Assembly (NCBI RefSeq): GCF_910592395.1
Contig: NC_088313.1
Coordinates: 3,970,501-4,034,500 of the forward strand
Reading direction: 5' to 3'
Source: Lineus longissimus
Lineage: Eukaryota > Nemertea > Pilidiophora > Heteronemertea > Lineidae
Length of the DNA stretch: 64,000 bases
Under the pieces are notes generated by a model. The model had not been told where the DNA came from, searched no databases, and saw nothing but the letters and a program-made list of their open reading frames with translations. How positions within the stretch are numbered: position 1 is the first letter of the stretch; each line of letters opens with the position of its first letter. Shown here one piece after another: positions 1-16,572 of the stretch. The translations under genes and the position numbers were made by a program.

Positions 1-44
1 AGATTGTACACGTGCACCAAACCACCACATGTCCATGATTTCGT

Positions 45-70
45 CGTTGTTGTTGTTGTTGTTGTTGTTG
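45..70. repeat. (GTT)n microsatellite
   Basis: Uninterrupted run of GTT triplets, about eight and a half copies. It lies downstream of the PDCD4-like exon, presumably inside that gene's first intron. No function is implied. Confidence 0.9.
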
Positions 71-274
71 GCGTTGAAGAAACCCAAAAATAAACTGTGG
101 GTCAAAAAGATGTGGAGGTGACTTCAATTCAATCATTTGAGAAAACGCGTATGTTGGTGCTAATCTCAATAGGTTGACAAAATACCTAACTACTATATGA
201 CATTTTTAATCATCTGCTAGCATTTTTAACAACGAATAAGCCCCTCCTACGTCAAACAATCTAGTCGAACTCAC

Positions 275-581
275 CCTTCTTGGGTAACCCCCTTCTCCCC
301 GTCCGAGACTTGCGACTATTTTTGGTGTATGGAAGCGGTTTATGATCCCCGTTTGCGGGCGCCGTGGGACTCCGTCCCCCTTCATCGGACCCTTCTTTGG
401 GAACGTAAGGGTACTTGGACGGCCTCTTCGCACGCTTGATAACTCTCATCTCTTTATTCCCATCGTCTAACTTCGCAATCAGCTCATCTTCCTCGGTCTC
501 CACGCTAATGTTCATGTTGTTTTCGTCAGCAGCGAGGAATCCATTTTGGAATTCGTCAGGAAGTTCCATTGCGCTAGACAT
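275..581 (-). CDS. PDCD4: PDCD4-like protein, first coding exon only (partial gene)
   Basis: Programmed cell death 4 binds eIF4A through two C-terminal MA3 domains and restrains cap-dependent translation; its N-terminal region is basic and disordered. Only that region is here: about 102 codons from an ATG at 581 to a donor G|GTGAGT just below 275, leaving one base of a split glycine codon. The exon has an acidic start, a basic patch (residues about 49-55, KRAKRPS) and ends in a basic stretch finishing RGLPKKG, which matches the RGRGLPKKGG region of vertebrate PDCD4 just before the MA3 part. Open frame continues past the donor for two codons only. The rest of the gene lies left of the window. 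It is divergent from FAHD1, with 556 bp between start codons. The identification rests on one short conserved block plus composition, so it is likely rather than certain. Confidence 0.7.
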
Positions 582-1137
582 CGTCTTATAATCCCGTTGG
601 TCTCCCCGAATGTGAAATAATTAGATATTAGCAATCTTAAGTATGCGTACTATGCAACTGTGCAGATGTCAGATGAAAATATGTACACGATAATGTCAAA
701 AATCTGTAAATAATGCAAATCTATCAGACCCTCATTCCAAGAACAACATGGAGTTTGTTTTGCTTTTCTTCACGCGAGGTATGACGTGTTTATATTGCCA
801 CGTGATTAAAAGCGTGGCCAAGGATTGGCTAATCTCTTAATTGGGTCATCCAGCGCCAAATATGAAATAGGGGTCGTCTCACGAATATCATCACCATCAT
901 TGTTCAAATGACGCATGTCCAGTGCGTGGTGGTGTAGTCCATCTAGCCCAGCACTAAGATAATCCACATACATATCTTTAACCTCTGGTACCGAGATCCA
1001 GGGTGCAGATACAGTTAGGCCCTATCGAACATACAGCTATTGTTCACATGTATATTTTACGCATGAGACTACGACTCTCGTTACACGGCCTCATTGAATA
1101 GTTTTATCTACTGGTCATAGATGGCGAAAGTGTCGCG
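582..1137. promoter_or_regulatory. Shared intergenic promoter region, PDCD4-like (-) / FAHD1 (+)
   Basis: 556 bp separates two divergent start codons, so both 5'UTRs and core promoters must lie here or in untranslated exons. A perfect E-box CACGTG lies at 799-804. A short ATG at 1121, out of frame with the FAHD1 start and 17 bases upstream of it, is a possible small upstream ORF. No TATA box is convincingly placed. Confidence 0.5.
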
Positions 1138-2823
1138 ATGGCGTCAACAAAAGTTACCAAATTTGTCGAATTTGGCAAGAAAATAGTTGCTGTTGGCAGG
1201 AATTTCAGGTATTGTCATCAATGATTGTTGTAGTCAACAATTAAATCAATTAAATGACATAACGACCGCAGTCGCTGATTCATCATGACATAGTCTGAGA
1301 TTGAATGAAGGGCATTCAGTGATTCAGAGGGCAGAGTCCAAATACACTATCCAGTACAGGGTGGGCCAGAAAAGACACTGAACAGCACATTTGGATTGGC
1401 TGCCATTGTTTTGGCTTGACATGCCCTCTATGGTAAGGGGTATCCTTGTTCTGTGATGGAGAAAAACATGTAGAAATAGCCTTGGGCTACACATAGTTCT
1501 AGTATGGAAGTGATGCATTTACAGTTGCCTGATGGTAGATCATAAAAACTTCAAAATGTGATTTCTCCACCACCAGCTTCAGTTGTCCATACGTCTGATT
1601 TTCATGAAATTGGTAACTGGGCAGGGTGAGGCACAACCAGGTCAAAGATATTAAAAAGCCCATCCCAAGATGTATAGTGACCAGGCAAAGTTCTCATGAA
1701 GGAAATCAGGTGGATGAAGACAATGTCACAACCTACCCTGCTTAGTCACAATCGGAGTGAAGAAAATATAACACTACATTCTCCCCTTCTCTTTTTGCAA
1801 GAGTATTTTACATGCTGCCAGTGCCACTGCTGCAAGACCCCAAGTGTTGGGATTATTACATTCCTTTTCATCAGTCCCCTGCATGATCTCATCTAAAAAG
1901 TATTGATGCTATCCATCTTCTGTTATAGTGAACATGCTGCTGAACTTGGAAATGCCATTCCTACTGAACCTATCATCTTCCTCAAACCAACATCAGCTTA
2001 TGTTACAGAGGGGAACCTCATAAAGGTGAGTGTCTCATTTTCTGGATGAATATTCTGATTGCACTTTAATTCTGTTGTCATTGCATTTATCTTAGCAGAC
2101 TCAGGTGATGGAAAACATTGATTAGGAGACAAATTTTGTTCAAAATGTCTGGTGGCCTTTGAATAATAAGCAATATCTCTTTATAGTGACACAACCATGT
2201 CTATTGTCAATGTAGCATTAGTCAACTTCCTATTCTGGCGTATTTAACTGGTAGGCCACTGGTAAATAATAGATAAGGACATGTCTTTATTTCTTTTTGG
2301 TACATTCCACCTGCAACTAATTGCTTTCTTCCTTTAACAGATTCCCAAGAATTGTCAAGAGCTTCACCATGAGGTTGAACTTGGTCTTGTCATTGGGAAA
2401 ATGGGTGCTAACATCCCTGCAGAAAACGCCATGGATTACATCGGAGGGTATGCGCTGGCTCTGGATATGACCAACAGAGGGCACCAGACGCAGCTTAAGA
2501 AGAAGGGACAACCATGGTCCCTTGCAAAAGGATTTGACACGTCCTGTCCCATTAGTGATTTCGTACCAAAGGAGAAGATACCAGATCCTGGCGCTATTCA
2601 GTTGTGGTGTAAAGTAAATAATGCAATGAGGCAGGACGGAAATACTAAAGATATGATATTCACTATACCAAACCTGATTAGTTTTATCAGTGAATATTTC
2701 ACCTTAGAGCCAGGTGATTTGATTTTGACTGGTACGCCTGCTGGAGTTGGGCCCGTGAAGTCTGGAGACACTATTGAAGCGGGTTTAGAGAATGTGGTTA
2801 GAATGTCTTTCACTTTGGCCTAG
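1138..2823 (+). CDS. FAHD1: Acylpyruvase FAHD1, complete, three exons
   Basis: FAHD1 is a mitochondrial fumarylacetoacetate-hydrolase-fold enzyme that cleaves acylpyruvates and decarboxylates oxaloacetate. Exons: 1138-1208, 1929-2025 and 2341-2823, all with GT-AG borders and matching phases, giving 216 aa (human 221). Exon 1 encodes the start to VGRNF; exon 2 continues with the FLKP block; exon 3 holds the catalytic core. The magnesium ligands are present: Glu67 and Glu69 in HHEVELG and Asp98 in ALALDMT, four residues short of human numbering. KEKIPDP and [12 protein letters not shown] are hallmark segments. The ATG at 1138 is chosen because it alone is in frame; one at 1121 is not. The C-terminus ends slightly earlier than in human. 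No clear presequence is visible. Confidence 0.95.
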
Positions 2824-3442
2824 TTGAAAGTACAGCATCATGGTGCACATGTCAAGGACAAGTTTAAGCTCAAAGACAGTACGTCTTTTCTAGGAATACT
2901 GTTTTTAGGGTTCAAAACGTTGTTGATTACTTATCAGCTTAAAAATGGGTTTCAGAAAAGCATTGGGTATTCAGCCATCAGCTGTGTAATTTGATAGACT
3001 GCTATTGGCATAGCAGTGCTGCCTATCGTCTATTTCACGAGACAATAGCACTCAGATACTTAGTGATCTCACACGGAAAATGCTGCGGTTGAAAAAATTT
3101 TAAATTTCATCTAAAACTTAAAAGTCCAAAGCAGCAGTTGGAAATATTTTTATATTTCATCTAAAATTTTAAAGTCCAAAGTATCCAAAACACTTACTTA
3201 CATGACCAAGAGCCATTTGAAGTGAAACACTTGACAACTTTTCACAGGCATTTTCGACATTTTTGTGAGCTCGTCATTTTCTGATGCAATGGACTATGTT
3301 CTTGGTGCCATGAGGTGTGTTATTGATTGATGACACATATAAAAAATGCACTTGTTAAATTATATTGTCAATTCAGTGTTTAAAAACATGATTGTGGGAA
3401 GCATTTTTACTGTTTTGATGTTTTATTTCTAGCATGAATAAA
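2824..3442 (+). other. FAHD1 3'UTR with likely poly(A) signal
   Basis: Non-coding stretch after the FAHD1 stop codon. An AATAAA at 3437-3442 is the first canonical poly(A) signal on this strand. It contains a loosely duplicated AT-rich segment around 3090-3185. The convergent ETF1 3'UTR begins within about 0.5 kb. Confidence 0.5.
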
Positions 3443-6400
3443 TCTTAATTATTTAGTTCCAATCAATTTATTGTTATTCCATTCCTTGCATTGATGACAA
3501 ATATCTAGAAATCATGAACAAACAGCCAAAGTTTTGAACATGCAGATTGCACAGTTCCTGTGTTGATTTGATGGCAATACTCACTGGTACTGGGACCGAT
3601 CATTACCAGGTTGAGAGTTTTTGCTAAGCCCCTGAAATGCATCTCTATGTCTGATTGTGATGGCTAGTAATCAAGAGTTGCCAACCTGCTAGAACGAAAT
3701 CCCAGGAGATCAACACTGAAGGACAAAATATAGAGAGATTAATGGAAATTCCATTCAATTTCCTCAGAGGGAAAAACCTGGGAGGACATTGGAAAATGCA
3801 AAATGCACCGTTGAAAAAATCTAGAGATTTGCAGCAAAACGGAGGTTCCAAGTGGCCAGGGATGGCTGGCATCACTGGTAATTCCCCGAGCACAGATCTG
3901 TACGAAAATATCTCAGATGTCACAAAGAGAAGCTTCACAAAGAACTAAATAATATATTTTTATTGGTGAAATGATTAAAATACAGCAGGGGGTCATCATT
4001 TAGAACATGATTCTCCAATTAGTGCAGAAAGGAACTGTGTTACGAATAATGATAAGCAGGTGTTGTTAAATCAAATTGCCAACATATGAAATGCAGGGCC
4101 ACCAATGTGGACAGCGAACATGAAGGCATACAGGACAAAATGACTTGTCCCAACACCAGGGCAACAGCCGACATGCTCATAAACTTTACAAAATTTCATT
4201 TGGTATGTGCTGTCGCAGAGCAGAGTGCTGCTATATCCTACATATAAAGTCATCTTTTTTGCTATTCCTTGTCACATGTTTGCCGCCCAATATGGTGGAG
4301 ATGGCATCTTTTATACCATGGCTTATATTTTCAACCAGAACCTACCACACTCCTGCTTTAATAAAGAAACAAAGGCTGACCACAATTTTACACAGGATAC
4401 CAGATTCATAAGTTCTACGAACTTTGCATAATACATGTACATTTCATTGACATTAATTCAGACAGAACCTCCTGTTCTCACATATCTGATAATGATACAT
4501 TTCACGTACATGTTGGCACCAAATGTTTACTTGACGCCCCCCCAAGTTTCATTTGAATTTTGAGTGAGCATCCAAACACCAAAATCTGTCTATGAATTGC
4601 CATCCAATCACATTTACGATGTAATTTACGATCAGATGCGAGCAATCCATCTGCTCCAATACATTCCTGTACTGGTGACCAGATAGAGTGAGCATGACAT
4701 TACTGCAAGAACAGTACAAGTGTCGAAAACTAAAAACAAAGCTGGTTCACCAGCGCAATTTCTTTGCTGGGAGGTGAATGAGAAGCAGTGTCAATTACCT
4801 GCAATAGAGTATATAAATTTTGACCGAAGGCAGTCTGATTAAAAAAAATTGCAAAAATAACTTTTTATGACCTAAATGTGTATTGTTTACAGAAGAGAAT
4901 GATTTAAGGCAAGAAAAGAATGTACTTTTATTTCTTCCTTAACATAGCTAGCGCTATTATTTGCCGACAAGAACAATGACACCAATGGCAATATCCATAA
5001 ACGAAAAGCAAAGGAATGGACACATGTGCATGGAAACCTTCCATTACTAGAAAGCTCACTTTTGAAAAGGCCAAAACTAATTTAATTTCACACACTACAA
5101 ATTAGTCTCCGTTTTTCTTGTCTTTCCAAATTGGACAGAGTAGTAAATATCATTTTGTTATGTAGTCACATTTCCATTCAGGATTTTGTAGTGGACAGAC
5201 AAAATCAAGATACACAAAACTAATACTTAAGACTTTAATGGAATCATTGTGATTCGTATTGCTACTCCTGGCCAACAGAGCATACAATTCTGAAAGACAC
5301 TCTTAACTCCTTTCTACCCGAGGTCATCAACCTGACCCAACAAAACAGGGTATACCATCTGGCAATTTAACAGGAACGTTAAGTAAAGCTGGAACGTGAC
5401 ATGTGGGAAGTGAACGAATGAGGCCTATGTAACGTCAGCCTTAAACAACCGTTCAATGCATTTTCTGTTTCTGCACAGTTCTAAACTGCCATGCAATAAC
5501 TGAAAATGCTTGTTTGATCAGAAAGTCAATCAGAGAGACAAACTCAATGTACACTCTACATTCAAATTGGGAAAAGAAAGGAAATTATGGGAGCCAACTG
5601 TGATCTTTTAACAACTCGAAACCCAACTTTTCTGTTATGAACTTATACCTCACACCATCACCTTATACCACATTGACAACTGTTTGTCCTGAATAAACTT
5701 ATATGTACAGAACTACTCGGTTTACATCCAACCCCCAAAACTTAAACACATGATAACATAAAGTATTTGAAAGCCTTTTTCGAGCATGCACCAAGCCATT
5801 TAGAATGTCACCTATTCAGCTAGTTTTTGATTATTAACAATCCTCTATGTTCGAGGAAATTCAGCGAATCTTAAAATTAATGAACTCAAAATGTATTTCA
5901 GGTAACGCCATCAACAACACCTTGTTAGATAGTGTTACATAAACAGCAGAACCTCTCTTAGTGGACACCCCAGTTGGCGGGACATCCTCCCTATTAAGGG
6001 AAGTGACTTAAAAAATCCCAAATGGGTAGTTTCAATACAATCTGATACCTCCCTAAAAAAGAGAGCATCTGTCAGTCCCAAGGATATCCATCAAGGATAG
6101 AGGTTCTACCGTACATTGAATGATTTCAAGAACCGTAATTGAACTCAGCTTTCTTATACATGTTTTAAACAGATATTTGCAAGTTCACAGACTCAATCTA
6201 AAATGAAATTCTACATCGTGTGGAATATCTACTGCCAACTAATCCAGTTCTTCCCTATTTGGAAGTAATTTTTGGCGAGGGCCACGGTGCAAAAATGTGG
6301 AAGTGTCAAAAACTAGTTGTTCTGGTTTCAGTTACTTCACTTCTTTGAAGTACATGTAAGGCAGGCCAACTCTACGTGGAAATTACCACCTTTTTATTTG

Positions 6401-6764
6401 TGTCAAGTAAAGCGGGAAACACACCAATTGATCTGTGCTAGCAACCGTGATGCGAGATGCTTTGGAGTTGAATTTTAGTTAGTTGGTCTAACTGATTTTG
6501 TCAGCAGCCTCCCTGCGAAAAATGATTCGCAACAGCAAGTGAAGCTCTCTGTCACCTACAGGTAACTATAACGAGGACTGACCACCTCCTACTCCAAGCT
6601 TGCTGCAGGCAAAATCACATTGGTGGATTCCCCGCATTAGAAACTATCATTAAGTGAATAGAACTGGGTCATAAAGGATTATCCAGTTGGATCCTACTCC
6701 TACATTTAAATTCTTTGTCCGTGAATAGGGATTGTACTGCCATTGGTGATTGCCGCTTGTCTGT
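3443..6764 (-). other. ETF1 3'UTR and convergent intergenic region
   Basis: No coding exon seen. On the minus strand AATAAA signals occur at 4927-4932 and at 3959-3964, either of which could end ETF1 mRNA, giving a 1.8 or 2.8 kb 3'UTR. A degenerate palindromic MITE lies at 5942-6113. Confidence 0.45.
5942..6113. mobile_element. MITE, CAG(T/C)AGAACC-ended palindromic family, degenerate copy
   Basis: Ends CAGCAGAACCTCTCTTAG and GGATAGAGGTTCTACCGT are inverted copies of one another. The interior repeats the family motifs 'gacatcct...ctattaagg'. It is the most diverged of six copies in this window and lies in the presumed ETF1 3'UTR. Confidence 0.65.
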
Positions 6765-11979
<5,215 letters not shown>

Positions 11980-12737
11980 TTTTTGATTTTTTTCAGTGAA
12001 GTCACGACGATCGCCCACCCACTTCACTGAACCAGCGACTGTGTCTACGTCTGTGACGATCGAGTTAGTTCTACGAAAATGGCGCAAATATAGTCACAGC
12101 CTTTCGGTGATAAATCGGATTTCAGGCCACTAGATCGCTTCAATCAAGGTTTTACAAGATCCCACCGTTGGAAGACGTGCGACCTTCAATTCCAGATGTT
12201 TTTATTTCTCTGATTCCTTCACTATTGTGCAATTTCTGAAGCGCGTGGCGTGGACTTCTACGCCATGAACATGTGAATACCGGCCTGACGTCACCCCGTT
12301 CCGGCATGTCCGGGATCCTGGGGCGGAAGAAACCTTGGCGTTGATTGGTTAATTATTTAAAGCCGCAGTAGAGACTTCAGGAAACCACCTTATTTTCAAT
12401 TTTATAGGTGAACCAGAGTGATGTTTGTGCATTACATAGATCCAAAACCTTCTGTTTCGTCAAATTTTGGCCAAAATAACGCGATTTTATGGAAGAAACA
12501 CGCTTTAAACAGATTTTAAAGAACCACTGTGACAGCCAATCAAAAGAGTTCTTAGATCTGACTTCGGTCAAAATTTCTCCCATAATTCATGAGAGAAGAT
12601 GGCTGCGCCCATGAAATGGCAGCCTGGCGAAAAAATTCTCAATATTTTTCTCATTTTGACGTGGCAGCTACTATCTAACTGTGTCCATAGTGTTTTCACC
12701 AATTCGTCCTAAATACTCAGAATCCCGCCAACATAAA
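11980..12737. promoter_or_regulatory. Bidirectional promoter region, ETF1 (-) / PSTK (+)
   Basis: 758 bp lies between divergent start codons. A perfect CRE palindrome TGACGTCA lies at 12286-12293, followed by a GC-rich stretch to about 12340. No TATA box is evident. A shared promoter is inferred from the head-to-head arrangement; no direct evidence of transcription start sites is available. Confidence 0.5.
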
Positions 12738-15416
12738 ATGATGCCGAAAATATGCATATTGGTCCTCAGTGGCTTCCCAGCAAGTGGGAAAACCACCCTT
12801 GCCAAAGGCCTCTGTGAACATTTATCCCTCCGATGTCCAGAATATGTTACATACCATGTTTGTTATGATGCTATACTGTCCACTGATGTTGAACAAAAGC
12901 TCCTGGAGATCACTGGAAAAGTTGATTCATCGGTATGCACTTCATCAGTCAATCATCATGTCACTTCCTACTTGCATCATCATGCATGTGACGACGTACC
13001 GCGTCCGTACCGGACCCAACACGGGGCTGGTTAAGGATAATTTTGACAAAGAGAAACTAGTCCAACAAGATCTCAACAAATCAAATGACTTCGAATAATG
13101 CACCTGAGCAGCAACTGCAGAATTGCTAGTCCCATCATCACTTGGTATTCCTGTTGGAATCTGTGGTGTTAGAAAACAGCGTCAAAAACAGATTAGGATA
13201 GGAATGTATATTGCATTGTAAATCCAATTTGTTCACAATTGCTTGGTTGTTGAAGACATTTTCTTATCTCATGACGCACACAGGCCTACTGCGGAATGTT
13301 TTAAATTTTGAAATTGACATCCTCTTTCAGAAGCCCTCCCAGTGGAAAGAATATCGGAAGAAAATTGTAAAATGTGTCGACCACCTCATCACTATGCGGC
13401 AGGGAGTGGAGATGGACATCTTTGATTTGAATTTTATTGACATTGATTACCTTGTTATGGAAAAGTTCCGTAAATTCATCGGTCTGGAAATTGAAGCAAT
13501 GGATCCGAATCGGATGATGGAAGTTGATGGTGAAGATCCAGATAACGAGAATAAATACCTCATATTGATCGATGACAACATGTACTACAGAAGCATGCGT
13601 TATGAGTACTATCAGATGGCTAAGAAGTGTAAGTTGGGTACTATGAACTATACTGCATTATCAGGTTCCAAGTTGAGTGTCGGAACCAGAACTACCGTAC
13701 ATGTATATTATGCTGCGTTGTACGTTATCCCATGTATGACACACAAGACTTTCAGATTGCAACACCTTCCAGCCAAACACTCCTCCGAGTCATGCCTGTT
13801 AGGTGGGGATTTTTACTTATTCATGTTATTGGGGTACAAGGCATTACCCGGGCTAATTGGGCATTACCAGCTGAAACTCTAATGTCTCCAGATTCTCCTG
13901 GTGGGACTTGGTGCATCCATGTGAAACTACTGAATCAGCCAGTAGGGCCACTCTTTCATCATTCCATAGAATGATGAAGGAGTTGTTTGGCTATGTTGAT
14001 CAAAACACTTTACCCCGCCCCTGATTGAGGTAAGTGGATCGAAACATTTTTAAAGTTTGTCCATTATTCTCCGATTCCAGACAAATGTGGATTTGCCCAA
14101 TTATGTCTTCAATGTTCCATAGAGACGACACTTCGACGCAACATACAGCGGACTATGAGAGTTCCAGATGACGTCATTATCAACATGGCATCAAGGTTTG
14201 AGCCACCTGATCCAACCTCCAACTCCTGGGAGTCCAACTCTATGCTGTGGGACTCTGATATGGGAGGGAATTTGTGAGTAGCATTCAGAAGTTTTAAGTT
14301 GTCCACAAGCGGTGATGGCCACCAATTTCAGTGTAGAATTTCAAAAGAGAAAGAAGAAGTGTTTAGATAAAAAAAGCACAAGTCACTAGTCGTTCCTGCT
14401 GCTCTTACAAATGTTGGTTAACTCAGTTCCTTGAACAGGGACATGAAGTAAAAGGTTTAAACCTGGCTGAGATTTAAAATTGCCCTTGCCCTTACAGTTG
14501 CTCACTCGCCGAAATTCAATTCCCAGTTCTGTTCCTCTCCACTCAAGGTAAAGCACATGCTTTGTCAATATTACATTTGTGTTCTTCTCAGATGGGATGT
14601 ACTCTACCTCATTGAACGTGCCATGGAGAACCCCGTGCTTCCGCCTCCTGCAGAGAATTCAGACACCAAACTTGTAGCCCAGGCGATCTGTTCGACGAAT
14701 CTTCTTCACCAGAGTGACCAGGTCTTGCGGAAACTTGTATCAATCAAAATGTCCCAGGCAAAGGGTAAGAACTGTTGAAGTACAATAGAACCTCCCTTTG
14801 CAGACACCTCTTCATTAAGGACATCCTCTCTTTTAAGGACAGTGCATTTGGTCCCAAATTGGTCGTTTGCAGTGAAACTGACCTCTGTAATCAGGACACC
14901 TCTCAATGAAGGACAGTATTTTTCAATCCCAGGAGTGTCCTTAGATAGAGAGATACTACTGTAATTGCTTCCCACTTTGCAAATATCCATTGATTATGTT
15001 GACTGTTGAGATGCTGACTTTTACTTTCTTTTCCTTCAATAATCGTCCGGACTGAGTGAGCCCATGTAAACTCCTGGCTGTGATTGAAACACATGATAGA
15101 ATATCCTTTTCATTCTTCTATTGCATGAATTTGTCAGTAGTTTTGATGAAAAATTCAGACTTTCCAAATTGGCATTCACAGAGGAGAGAAATGATCATAC
15201 TTGTAAATTTCAGATTCTGGTCAACTCACAAAGAACGACATGAAATCGCTTGCCTCGAGTTTGAACCACATGCGAAGCAAACTTCTCGACGAACTGAAGG
15301 CTGGGAAGATCTTGATCCCAGATGGTTGTAGTCAAACAAAGGACGCCAGCAAGAATCCGAATAGTCTTCTCTTCCGCTACTTGACAGATATCTTTGGTCA
15401 CTGGCAAGGAAGATAA
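12738..15416 (+). CDS. PSTK: O-phosphoseryl-tRNA(Sec) kinase, complete, five exons
   Basis: PSTK phosphorylates seryl-tRNA(Sec), the step before SEPSECS makes selenocysteyl-tRNA, so its presence implies the organism makes selenoproteins. Exons 12738-12932, 13331-13628, 14081-14273, 14592-14764 and 15214-15416 join in phase to 353 aa (human 348). The P-loop GFPASGKTT lies at residues 12-20; the Walker-B-like LIDDNMYYRSMRYE is at about 144-157; a conserved NP..AW-type block (here NSWE) and the ICSTNLLHQSD.LR segment lie further on. Start: two adjacent ATGs at 12738 and 12741; the first is taken, and the reading frame upstream to 12681 begins at a GTG, not an ATG. The gene is divergent from ETF1. 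A CAGTAGAACC-family MITE sits in intron 4. Confidence 0.95.
14781..14963. mobile_element. MITE, CAGTAGAACC family (PSTK intron 4)
   Basis: Ends TACAATAGAACCTCCC and a degenerate inverted match finishing TACTACTGTA, with the family's 'tttaaggacag...gaccaaat' interior. It starts 16 bases after the intron 4 donor. Confidence 0.75.
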
Positions 15417-16572
15417 TGGAGGAGCGCTTCTTGCCGTCAAAGTTTGTTTTGACAGAATGGTACATCAAGATAGTTGTGGTTTTGTCTTGAAAGCTGGTCG
15501 CAGCTATGGAGGAATGGAAGGTTCCTGCTGTGGAGTGATTCTGAACTGATTCCCACAAGCTTGGGGCAAAATGAGTATGGAGTTAGTAGGCATTGCCAAT
15601 TGATGATGCCTCTTGTCATCATGTTATATGTTTTTTTTGGCGAGTTGCTATGCTAGTAGTAGTACTCCAGTAAGTAGTTTAAGTGTTGTCAGTTCTAAGT
15701 ACTTAAATGCGCTATTTGCTTTCCAAAGGTTCAATACAAAAGTTTCTTGTAATTTTTGAAGAATTCTTGAAGAACAGACCAGTCACTATTTCTTTGCGAT
15801 GTAGCTTCCAGTTTTCACTTGTGGCTTCGGATTCAGACCTGCCAATTTGGAAATGTTATTGTCGACGTTCTGTTGAAAGCATATTGTTATAGCACAGTCG
15901 AACCAATAATAGGTATTACACAAAAAAGCTAAGGGAAAACAGATTTCGTGCACTGGTATTTCAAGTGTTGAACTTGGTGAAGTTGCTTTGTGGATGACTT
16001 CTGTCCTCTTTCTTCCTTTCAACTTCTAAGTTGAAACTTAGGGAATACTTATTTTCAAACCAAAATATCAATGTTTGTTTGCTTATTTTGTGATTGGTCT
16101 GTTTTTCTTGCTCAGCTTTGATTTCATCTCCGTTGGAGACAAAGACTTGCTCTTGAAAGTTGAGGCAGAAAATACTCTGCCCAACGAAATTGTGCCAAAG
16201 TTGATTGTATGTAATTAATAATGTAACCGTTGCTAAAGAATCCAATAACTGCCAATACGTGTATTTGAAGTTGAACAAAATCCAGAAAGGTTTCACTTCC
16301 AGTTTGAAAGTTGTGTAAGATGTATTATTTTTTAAGTTGTTTGCAGTGCAAACTAATTGCACAGCTCTGAGACATTTCAATTTGGCCAGATTTTTGGTTC
16401 CGCACGAAGCGAGTTCAGCTTTCCAGTTTTTATTTTGGGATTATGTTATTTGTTTGAAATGTCCTTTAAAGATGTCTCATTGAGGGCATTGTTTACAAAC
16501 TATTGTTTTATTCAAAAAGGATATGTCAAATTGTTCGATAGACGCGATCAGATAATTTAAGAGGGAAATAAA
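15417..16572 (+). other. PSTK 3'UTR candidate region
   Basis: No coding exon recognised. The first strong poly(A) signal on this strand after the PSTK stop is AATAAA at 16567-16572. Short open frames on both strands here have no recognisable protein features. Confidence 0.4.

Noticed and set aside
12681-12737. Upstream extension of PSTK
   Set aside because: The frame is open but begins at GTG, not ATG; the ATG at 12738 fits the family length.
13211-13330. N-terminal extension of PSTK exon 2
   Set aside because: Open frame upstream of 13331 is intron; the CTCTTTCAG acceptor and phase with exon 1 place the border at 13331.
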